A DNA stretch of 64,000 nt. Origin: Rattus norvegicus. Taxonomy: Eukaryota > Chordata > Mammalia > Rodentia > Muridae. Positions 39,701 to 50,362 of the stretch are shown in pieces. The translations under genes and the position numbers were made by a program. The stretch is from assembly GCF_036323735.1 (NCBI RefSeq), contig NC_086029.1, forward strand, positions 8,789,816 to 8,853,815, given 5' to 3'. Position 1 is the stretch's first letter. Every line of letters starts with the position of its first letter. The notes beneath the pieces are model-generated. The model had not been told where the DNA came from. It worked only from the letters and a program-made list of their open reading frames with translations, and made no database searches.

Positions 39701-41144
39701 GTAATAAGTGGACTGTTTGGGATATAGAAAAATTTTCACGAATGGAATCAAAATTTCTAGGCGAATTCAGTGAGATGCCAATGGGACATGCTTGTATGAT
39801 TTTGCTTTTCAATATCGCTCAACATTTTATGGAACGGAATCTAAGTATCATGGTGAATTGAGTAGGTTCCAAATAGGATTCGCATGTAATAAGCTTGTTA
39901 TTCAAGATAGAGCAACGTTTTAACGAACTGAAACACTGTTTCTTTGTGAATTCAGTTAGTTCCCAGTAGCCTGCTCTTGTAATATGTGTACTTTTAAAGA
40001 TTTATAAAAAATTGTTGAGCCGAATATGAGTAACATGGTGAATTCGGTTAGTTCCCAATAGGCCGCAGTAGTAATAAGTGGATTGTTCGGGATATAGATT
40101 AATTTTCACGAATGGAATCAAAATTTCTAGGCGAATTCAGTGAGTTCCCAATGGGACATGCTTGTATGAGTTTGCTTTTCAATATCGAGCAACATTTTAA
40201 GGAACGGAATCTAAGTATCATGGTGAATTGAGAGGTTCCCAATAGGATTCGCATGTAATAAGCTTGTTATTCAAGATAGAGCAACGTTTTGGTGAACTGA
40301 AACACTGTTTCTTTGTGAATTCAGTTAGTTCCCAGTAGCCTGCTATTGTAATATGTGTACTTTTAAAGATTTATCAAAATTTGGTGAGCCGAATCTGAGT
40401 AACATGGTGAATTCGGTTAGTTCCCAATAGGCCGCAGTAGTAATCAGTGGACTATCGGGATATAGAAAAATTTTCACGAATGGTATCAAAATTTCTAGGT
40501 GAATTCAGTGAGTTCCCAATGGAACATGCTTGTATGAGTTTGCTTTTCAATATCGATCCACATTTTAAGGAACGGAATCTAAGTGTCATGGTGAATTGAG
40601 TAGATTCCCAATAGGATTCGCATGTAATAAGCTTGTTATTCAAAATAGAACAACGTTAAAACGAACTGAGACACTGTTTCTTTGTGAATTCAGTTAATTC
40701 CCAGTAGCCTGCTCTTGTAATATGTGCACTTTTAAAGATTTATCAAAATTTGGTGAGCTGAATCTGAGTAACATGATGAATTCAGTTAGTTCCCAATAGG
40801 CCGCAGTAGTAATAAGTGGACTGTTCGGGATATAGAAAAATTTTCACTAATGGAATCAAAATTTCTAGGCGAATTCAGAGAGTTCCCAATGGGACATGCT
40901 TGTATGAGTTTGCTTTTCAATATCGAGCAACATTTTAAGAAACGGAATCTAGGTGTCATGGTGAAATCAGGAGGTTCCCAGTAGGATTTGCATGTAATAA
41001 ACTTGTTATTCAAGATAGAGCAAAGTTTTAACGACCTGAGACACTGTTTCTTTGTGAATTCAGTTAGTTCCCAGTAGCCTGCTCTTGTAATATTTTTACT
41101 TTTAAAGATTTATAAAAATTTGGTGAGCCGAATCTGAGTAACAT
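33765..41144. repeat. Long HOR copy L2 (20 monomers, 7,380 bp)
   Basis: It matches L1 at an offset of about 7,757 bp through 36717. It then lacks the counterparts of the L1 monomers at 29697 and 30807, so the offset falls by two monomers. After the TTTCAAG monomer at 38563 it carries m1-m2-m3-m4 (38933, 39303, 39667, 40037) plus 40406 and 40775. That is the order of the 7-mer HOR at 21-26 kb, not the order of L1, so L2 is a hybrid of two HOR types. Confidence 0.87.
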
Positions 41145-44100
41145 GGTGAATTCAGTTAGTTCCCAATAGGCCGTAGTAGTAATAAGTGGACTGTTCGGGA
41201 TATAGAAAAAATTTCAAGAATGGAATCAAAATTTCTAGGCGAATTCAGTGAGTTCCCAATGGGACATGCTTGTATGAGTTTGCTTTTCAATATCGAGCAA
41301 CATTTTAAGGAAAGGAATGTAAGTATCATGGTGAATTCAGTAGGTTTTAGGATTCCTATGTAATAAGCTTGTTATTCAAGAGAGAGCAACGTTTAAACGA
41401 ACTGTAACACAATTTCTTTGTGAATTCAGTTAGTTCCCTGTAGCCTGCTCTTGAAATATGTGTACTTTTAAAGAGTTATCAAAATTTGGTGAGCCGAATC
41501 TGATTAACCCGTGAATTCGGTAAGTTCCCAATAGGCCGCAGTAGTAATAAGTGGACTGTTCGGGATATAGAAAAATTTTCACGAATGGAATCAAAATTTC
41601 TAGGCGAAATCAGTGAGTTCCCAATGGGACATGCTTGTATGAGTTTGCTTTTCAATATCGAGCAACATTTTCAGGAAAGGAATCTAAGTATCATGGTGAA
41701 TTGTGTAGGTCCCCAATAGGATTCGCATGTAATAATCTTGTTATTCCAGATAGAGCAACGCTTTAACGAACTAAACACTGTTTCTTTGTGAATTCAGTTA
41801 GTTCCCAGTAGCCTGCTCTTGTAATATGTGTACTTTCAAAGATTTATCAAAATTTGTTGAGCCGAATCTGAGTAACATGGTGAATTCGATTAGTTCCCAA
41901 TAGGCCGCAGTAGTAATAACTGGACTGTTCAGGATATAGAAAAATTTTCACGAATGGAATCAAAATTTCTAGGCGAATTCAGTGAGCTGCCCAAGGGACA
42001 TGCTTGTATGAGTTTGCTTTTTAATATCGAGCTATATTTTAAGGAATGGAATCTAGGAATCATGGTGAAATCAGTAGGTACCTAATAGGATTCGCATGTA
42101 ATAAGCTTGTTATTCAAGATAGAGCAACGTTTTAACGAACTGAAACACTGTTTCTTTGTGAATTCAGTTTGTTCCCAGTAGCCTACTCTTTTAATATGTG
42201 TACTTTTAAAGATATATAAAAATTTGTTGAGCCGAATCTGAGTAACATGGTGAATTCTGTTAGTTCCCAATAGGCCGCAGTAGTAATAAGTGGCCTGTTC
42301 GGGATATAGAAAAATTTTCACGAATGGAATCAAAATTTCTAGGCGAAATCAGTGAGTTCCCATTGGGACATGCTTGTATGAGTTTCCTTTTCAATATCGA
42401 GCTACATTTTAAGGAACGGAATCTAGGTATCATGGTGAAATCAATAGGTTCCCAATAGGATTCGCATGTAATAAGCTTGTTATTCAAGATAGAGCAAGGA
42501 TTTAACGAACTGAGACACAATTTCTTTGTGAATTCAGTTAGTTCCCAGTAGCCTGCTCTTGTAATATGTGTACTTTTAAAGATTTATAAAAATTTGGTTA
42601 GCCGAATCTGAGTATCATGCTGAATTCTGTTAGTTCCCAATAGGCCGCAGTAGTAATAAGTGGCCTGTTCGGTATATAGAAAAGTTTTCACAAATGGAAT
42701 CAAAATTTCTAGGCGAATTCAGTGAGTTCCCAATGGGACATGCTTGTATGAGTTTGCTTTTCAATATCGAGCTACATTTTAAGGAACGGAATCTAAGTAT
42801 CATGGTGAATTGAATAGGTTCCCAAAAGGATTCGCATGTAATAAGCTTGTTATTCAAGATAGAGCAACATTTAACGAACTGAGACACAATTTCTATGTGA
42901 ATTCAGGTACTTCCTAGTAGCCTGCTCTTGTAATATGTGTACTTTTAAAAATTTATTAATATTGGTGAGCCGAATCTGAGTAACATTGTGAATTCTGATA
43001 GTTCCCAATAGGCCGCAGTAGTAATAAGAGGACTCTTCGGGATATAGAAAAATTTTCACGAATGGAATCAAAATTTCTAGGTGAATTCAGTGAGTTCCCA
43101 ATGGGACATGCTTGTATGAGTTTGCTTTTCAATATCGAGCAACATTTTAAGGAACGGAATCTAAGTATCATGGTGAATTGTGTAGGTTCCCAATAGGATT
43201 CACATGTAATAAACTAGTTATTTAATATAGAGCAAGGATTTAACGAACTGAGACACAATTTCTTTGTGAATTCAGTTAGTTCCCAGTAGCCTGTTCTTGT
43301 AATATGTGTACTTTTAAAGATTTATAAAAATTTGGTTAGCCGAATCTGAGTAACATGGTGAATTCGGTTAGTTCCCAATAGGCCACAGTAGTAATAAGTG
43401 GCCTGTTCGGTATATAGAAAAATTTTCACAAATGGATGAAAATTTCTAGGCGAATTCAGTGAGTTCCCAATGGGACATGCTTGTATGAGTTTGCTTTTCA
43501 ATATCGAGCAACATTTTAAGGAACGGAATCTAAGTATCATGGTGAATTGAGTAGGTTCCCAATAGGATTCGCATGTAATAAGCTTGTTATTCATTATAGA
43601 GCAACGTTTTAACGAACTGAGACACAGTTTCTTTGTGAATTCAGTTAGTTCCTAGTAGCCTGCTCTTGTAGTATGTGTACTTTTAAATATTTATAAAAAT
43701 TTGGTGAGCCGGATCTGAGTAACATGATGAATTCGGTTAGTTCCCAATAGGCCGCAGTAGTAATATGTGGCCTGTTCGGGATATTGAAAAATTTTCACAA
43801 TGGAATCAAAATTTCTAGGCGAATTCAGTGAGTACCCAATGGGACATGCTTGTATGAGTTTGCTTTTCAATATCTAGCTACATTGTAAGGAATGGAATCT
43901 AGGTGTCATGGTGAAATCAGTAGGTTCCCAATAGGATTCGCATGTAATAAGCTTGTTATTCAAGATAGAGCAACGTTTTAACGAACTGAAACACTGTTTC
44001 TTTGTGAATTCAGTTAGTTCCCAGTAGCCTGCTCTTGTAATATGTGTAGTTTTAAAGATTTATCAAAAATTGTTGAGCTGAATCTGAGTAACATGGTGAA

Positions 44101-45203
44101 TTCGGTTAGTTCCCAATAGGCCGCAGTAGTAATAAGTGGATTGTTCGGGATATAGATTAATTTTCACGAATGGAATCAAAATTTCTAGGCGAATTCAGTG
44201 AGTTCCCAATGGGACGTGCTTGTATGAGTTTGCTTTTCAATACCGAGGAACATTTTAATGAACGGAATCTAAGTATCATGGTGAATTGAGTAGGTTCCCA
44301 ATAGGATTCGCATGTAATAAGCTTGTTATTCAAGATAGAGCAACGTTTTGGTGAACTGAAACACTGTTTCTTTGTGAATTCAGTTAGTTCCCAGTAGCCT
44401 GCTCTTGTAATATGTGTAGTTTTAAAGATTTATCAAAATTTGGTGAGCCGAATCTGAGTAACATGGTGAATTCGGTTAGTTCCCAATAGGCCGCAGTAGT
44501 AATCAGTGGTCGGTTCGGGATATAGAAAAATTTTCACGAATGGTATCAAAATTTCTAGGCGAATTCAGTGAGTTCCCAATGGAACATGCTTGTATGAGTT
44601 TGCTTTTCAATATCGATCCACATTTTAAGGAACGGAATCTAAGTGTCATGGTCAATTGAGTAGATTCCCAATAGGATTCGCATGTATTAAGCTTGTTATT
44701 CAAAATAGAACAACGTTAAAACGAACTGAGACACTGTTTCTTTGTGAATTCAGTTAATTCCCAGTAGCCTGCTCTTGTAATATGTGCACTTTTAAAGATT
44801 TATCAAAATTTGGTGAGCCGAATCTGAGTAACATGATGAATTCAGTTAGTTCCCAAAAGGCCGCAGTAGTAATAAGTGGACTGTTCGGGATATAGAAAAA
44901 TTTCACTAATGGAATCAAAATTTCTAGGCGAATTCAGAGAGTTCCCAATGGGACATGCTTGTATGAGTTTGCTTTTCAATATCGAGTTACATTTTAAGGA
45001 ACGGAATCTAGGTATCATGGTGAAATCAGTAGGTTCCCAGTAGGATTTGCATGTAATAAACTTGTTATTCAAGATAGAGCAAAGTTTTAACGACCTGAGA
45101 CACTGTTTCTTTGTGAATTCAGTTAGTTCCCAGTAGCCTGCTCTTGTAATATTTTTACTTTTAAAGATTTATAAAAATTTGGTGAGCCGAATCTGAGTAA
45201 CAT
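41145..45203. repeat. Long HOR copy L3 (11 monomers, 4,059 bp)
   Basis: Monomers start at 41145, 41510, 41879, 42249, 42619, 42987, 43357, 43726, 44095, 44465 and 44835. They correspond to L2 monomers from 34870 to 38195 at an offset of 6,640 bp. The first monomer is a fusion of the TTTCAAG type with the end of the CATTAGTAG type, which removes two monomers. The fused monomer at 43726 matches the L2 fusion at 37086, so that event predates the duplication. Confidence 0.87.
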
Positions 45204-47046
45204 GGTGAATTCAGTTAGTTCCCAATAGGCCGCAGTAGTAATAAGTGGACTGTTTTGGATATAGAAAAAATTTCAAGAATGGAATCAAAATTTCTAGGCG
45301 AATTCAGTGAGTTCCCAATGGGACATGCTTGTATGAGTTTGCTTTTCAATATCGAGCAACATTTTAAGAAACGGAATCTAGGTATCATGGTGAAATCAGT
45401 ACGTGCCCAATAGGATTCGCATGTAATAAGCTTGTTATTCAAGATAGAGCAAGGTTTTAACAAATTGAGACACTGTTTCTTTGTGAATTCAGTTTGTTCC
45501 CTGTAGCTTGCTCTTGTAATATGTGTACTTTTAAAGATTTATAAAAATTTGGTGAGCCGAATCTGAGTAACATGGTGAATTCGGTTAGTTCCCAATAGGC
45601 CGCAGTAGTAATAAGTGGACTGTTCGGGATATAGAAAAATTTTCACAAATGGAATCAAAATTTCTAGGCGAATTCAGTGAGTTCCCAAAGGGACATGCTT
45701 GTATGAGTTTGCTTTTCAATATCGATCAACAATTTAAGGAACGGAATCTAAGTGTCATGGTGAATTGAGTAGATTCCCAAGAGGATTCGCAGGTAATAAG
45801 CTTGTTATTCAAGATAGAGCAACGTTTAAACGAACTGAGACACTGTTTCTTTGTGAATTCAGTTAGTTCCCAGTAGCCTGCTCTTGTAATATGTGTACTT
45901 TTAAAGATTTATCAAAATTTGGTGAGCCGAATCTGAGTAACATGGTGAATTCCGTTAGTTCCCAATAGGCCGCATTAGTAGTAAGTGGACTGTTCGGGAT
46001 ATAGAAAAATTTTCACGAATGGAATCAAAATTTCTAGGCGAATTCAGTGAGTTCCTAATGGGACATGCTTGTATGAGTTTGCTTTTCAATATCGAGCAAC
46101 ATTTTAAGGAAAGGAATCTAAGTATCATGGTGAATTCAGTAGGTTTTAGGATTCCTATGTAATAAGCTTGTTATTCAAGAGAGAGCAACGTTTAAACGAA
46201 CTGTAACACTGTTTCTTTGTGAATTCAGTTAGTTCCCTGTAGCCTGCTCTTGAAATATGTGTACTTTTAAAGAGTTATCAAAATTTGGTGAGCCGAATCT
46301 GATTAACCCGTGAATTCGGTAAGTTCCCAATAGGCCGCAGTAGTAATAAGTGGACTGTTCGGGATATAGAAAAATTTTCACGAATGGAATCAAAATTTCT
46401 AGGCGAAATCAGTGAGTTCCCAATGGGACATGCTTGTATGAGTTTGCTTTTCAATATCGAGCAACATTTTCAGGAAAGGAATCTAAGTATCATGGTGAAT
46501 TGTGTAGGTCCCCAATAGGATTCGCATGTAATAATCTTGTTATTCCAGATAGAGCAACGTTTTAACGAACTAAACACTGTTTCTTCGTGAATTCAGTTAG
46601 TTCCCAGTAGCCTGCTCTTGTAATATGTGTACTTTCAAAGATTTATCAAAATTTGTTGAGCCGAATCTGAGTAACATGGTGAATTCGATTAGTTCCCAAT
46701 AGGCCGCAGTAGTAATAACTGGACTGTTCAGGATATAGAAAAATTTTCACGAATGGAATCAAAATTTCTAGGCGAATTCAGTGTGCTGCCCAAGGGACAT
46801 GCTTGTATGAGTTTGCTTTTCAATATCGAGCTATATTTTAAGGAATGGAATCTAGGAATCATGGTGAAATCAGTAGGTACCTAATAGGATTCGCATGTAA
46901 TAAGCTTGTTATTCAAGATAGAGCAACGTTTTAACGAACTGAAACACTGTTTCTTTGTGAATTCAGTTTGTTCCCAGTAGCCTGCTCTTTTAATATGTGT
47001 ACTTTAAACATTTATAAAAATTTGTTGAGCCGAATCTGAGTAACAT
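45204..47046. repeat. Long HOR copy L4, partial (5 monomers)
   Basis: Monomers at 45204, 45574, 45944, 46309 and 46678 follow the L1/L2 order (TTTCAAG, AAAGGGACATG, CATTAGTAG, CCCGTG, AACTGGACTGTTCAGG). The next expected type, as at 27852, 35609 and 42249, is replaced at 47047 by a mosaic monomer that opens the young 6-mer array. The end of the last monomer has a slightly shortened ACTTTAAACATTT, unlike its counterparts. Confidence 0.88.
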
Positions 47047-47416
47047 GGTGAATTCGGTTAGTTCCCAATAGGCCGCAGTAGTAATAAGTGGATTGTTCGG
47101 GATATAGATTAATTTTCACGAATGGAATCAAAATTTCTAGGCGAAATCAGTGAGTTCCCATTGGGACATGCTTGTATGAGTTTCCTTTTCAATATCGATC
47201 CACATTTTAAGGAACGGAATCTAAGTGTCATGGTGAATTGAGTAGATTCCCAATAGGATTCGCATGTAATAAGCTTGTTATTCAAAATAGAGCAACGTTA
47301 AAACGAACTGAGACACTGTTTCTTTGTGAATTCAGTTAATTCCCAGTAGCCTGCTCTTGTAATATGTGTACTTGTAAATATTTATCAAAATTTGGTGAGC
47401 AGAATCTGAGTAACAT
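47047..47416. repeat. Mosaic boundary monomer, first m4 of the young array
   Basis: Subunit 1 is of m4 type (GTGGATTGTTCGGG, GATATAGATTAATTTTC). The start of subunit 2 (GCGAAATCAGTGAGTTCCCA, TTGGGACATG, GAGTTTCCTTTTC) is the variant set of the long-HOR monomers at 27852, 35609 and 42249, which is the type expected at this position after 46678. From ATCGATCCACATTTT onward it switches to the type at 20107. The same three-part mosaic appears in every A unit. Confidence 0.88.
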
Positions 47417-48152
47417 GATGAATTCAGTTAGTTCCCAATAGGCCGCAGTAGTAATAAGTGGACTGTTCGGGATATAGAAAAATTTTCACGAATGGATCAA
47501 AATTTCTAGGTGAATTCAGTGAGTTCCCAATGGGACATGCTTGTATGAGTTTGCTTTTCAATATCGAGCTACATTATAAGGAACGAAATCTAGGTATCAT
47601 GGTGAAATCAGTAGGTTCCCAATAGGATTCGCATGTAATAACTTGTTATTCCAGATAGAGCAACGTTTTAACGAACTGAAACACTGTTTCTTTGTGAATT
47701 CAGTTAGGTCCCAGTAGCCTGCTCTTGTGATATGTGTACTTTTAAAGATTTATAAAAATTTGGTGAGCCGAATCTGAGTAACATGGTGAATTCAGTTAGT
47801 TCCAAATAGGCCGCAGTAGTAATAAGTGGACTGTTCGGTATATAGAAAAATTTTCACAAATGGAATCAAAATTTCTAGGCGAATTCATTGAGTTCCCAAT
47901 GGGACATGCTTGTATTAGTGCTTTTCAATATCGAGCAACATTTTCAGGAACGGAATCTAAGTATCATGGTGAATTGAGTAGGTCCCCAATAGGATTCGCA
48001 TGTAATAAGCTAGTTATTCAAGATAGAGCAACGTTTTAACGAACTGAAACACTGTTTCTTTGTGAATTCAGTTAGTTCCCAGTAGCCTGCTCTTTTAATA
48101 TGTGTACTTTTAAAGATTTATAAAAATTTCTTGAGCCGAATCTGAGTAACAT
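47047..48152. repeat. Young array, partial first A unit (m4-m5-m6)
   Basis: Monomers at 47047, 47417 and 47785 (370, 368, 368 bp) are copies of m4, m5 and m6 in the complete A units 2,210 bp further on. The 368-bp m5 carries AATGGATCAAAA and AATAACTTG; the 368-bp m6 carries ATTAGTGCTTTTC. Confidence 0.92.
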
Positions 48153-50362
48153 GGTGAATTCGTTTAGTTCCCAATGGGCCGCAGTAGTAATAAGTGGCCT
48201 GTTCGGGATATAGAAAAATTTTCACGAAGGGAACCAACATTTCTAGGCGAATTCAGTGAGTTCCCAATGGGACATGCTTGTATGAGTTTGCTTTTCAATA
48301 TCGATCAACATTTTAAGGAACGGAATCTAGGTATCATTGTGAAATCAGTAGGTTCCCAATAGGATTCGCATGTAATAAAATTGTTATTCAAGATAGAGCA
48401 ACGATTTAATGAACTGAGACACAATTTCTTTGTGAATTCAGTTAGTTCCCAGTAGCCTGCTCTTGTAATATGTGTACTTTTAAAGATTTATCAAAATTTG
48501 GTTAGCCGAATCTGAGTAACATGGTGAATTCGGTTAGTTCCCAATAGGCCGCAGTAGTAAAAAGTGGACTGTTCAGTATATAGAAAAATTTTCACAAATG
48601 GAATCAAATTTTCTAGGCGAATTCAGGGAGTTTCCAATGGGACATGCTTGTATGAGTTTGTTTTCAAAATCGAGCTACATTATAAGGAACGGAATCTAGG
48701 TATCATGGTGAATTCAGTAGGGTTTAGGATTCGCATGTAATAAGCTGGTTATTCAAGAGAGAGCAATGTTTAAACGAACTGAAACACTGTTTCTTTGTAA
48801 ATTCAGTAAGTTCCCTGTAGCCTGCTCTTGTAATATGTGTACTTTTAAACATTTATCAAAATTTGGTGAGCCGAATCTGAGTAACCGGTGAATTCGGTAA
48901 GTTCCCAAAAGGCCGCAGTAGTAATAAGTGGACTGTTTGGGATATAGAAAAATTTTCACGAATGGAATCAAAATTTCTAGGCGAATTCAGTGAGATGCCA
49001 ATGGGACATGCTTGTATGATTTTGCTTTTCAATATCGCTCAACATTTTATGGAACGGAATCTAAGTATCATGGTGAATTGAGTAGGTTCCAAATAGGATT
49101 CGCATGTAATAAGCTTGTTATTCAAGATAGAGCAACGTTTTAACGAACTGAAACACTGTTTCTTTGTGAATTCAGTTAGTTCCCAGTAGCCTGCTCTTGT
49201 AATATGTGTACTTTTAAAGATTTATCAAAAATTGTTGAGCCGAATCTGAGTAACATGGTGAATTCGGTTAGTTCCCAATAGGCCGCAGTAGTAATAAGTG
49301 GATTGTTCGGGATATAGATTAATTTTCACGAATGGAATCAAAATTTCTAGGCGAAATCAGTGAGTTCCCATTGGGACATGCTTGTATGAGTTTCCTTTTC
49401 AATATCGATCCACATTTTAAGGAACGGAATCTAAGTGTCATGGTGAATTGAGTAGATTCCCAATAGGATTCGCATGTAATAAGCTTGTTATTCAAAATAG
49501 AGCAACGTTAAAACGAACTGAGACACTGTTTCTTTGTGAATTCAGTTAATTCCCAGTAGCCTGCTCTTGTAATATGTGTACTTGTAAATATTTATCAAAA
49601 TTTGGTGAGCAGAATCTGAGTAACATGATGAATTCAGTTAGTTCCCAATAGGCCGCAGTAGTAATAAGTGGACTGTTCGGGATATAGAAAAATTTTCACG
49701 AATGGATCAAAATTTCTAGGTGAATTCAGTGAGTTCCCAATGGGACATGCTTGTATGAGTTTGCTTTTCAATATCGAGCTACATTATAAGGAACGAAATC
49801 TAGGTATCATGGTGAAATCAGTAGGTTCCCAATAGGATTCGCATGTAATAACTTGTTATTCCAGATAGAGCAACGTTTTAACGAACTGAAACACTGTTTC
49901 TTTGTGAATTCAGTTAGGTCCCAGTAGCCTGCTCTTGTGATATGTGTACTTTTAAAGATTTATAAAAATTTGGTGAGCCGAATCTGAGTAACATGGTGAA
50001 TTCAGTTAGTTCCAAATAGGCCGCAGTAGTAATAAGTGGACTGTTCGGTATATAGAAAAATTTTCACAAATGGAATCAAAATTTCTAGGCGAATTCATTG
50101 AGTTCCCAATGGGACATGCTTGTATTAGTGCTTTTCAATATCGAGCAACATTTTCAGGAACGGAATCTAAGTATCATGGTGAATTGAGTAGGTCCCCAAT
50201 AGGATTCGCATGTAATAAGCTAGTTATTCAAGATAGAGCAACGTTTTAACGAACTGAAACACTGTTTCTTTGTGAATTCAGTTAGTTCCCAGTAGCCTGC
50301 TCTTTTAATATGTGTACTTTTAAAGATTTATAAAAATTTCTTGAGCCGAATCTGAGTAACAT
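48153..50362. repeat. 6-mer HOR unit, type A (2,210 bp)
   Basis: Six monomers: m1 48153 (370 bp), m2 48523 (364), m3 48887 (370), m4 49257 (370, mosaic), m5 49627 (368) and m6 49995 (368). The type A marks are GAGAGCAATG in m2, the CCATTGGGACATG mosaic in m4, AATGGATCAAAA in m5 and GTTCCAAATAGG in m6. AAGCTT occurs only in m3 and m4 (49,111 and 49,481), so the unit should give HindIII fragments of about 370 and 1,840 bp. Confidence 0.93.
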
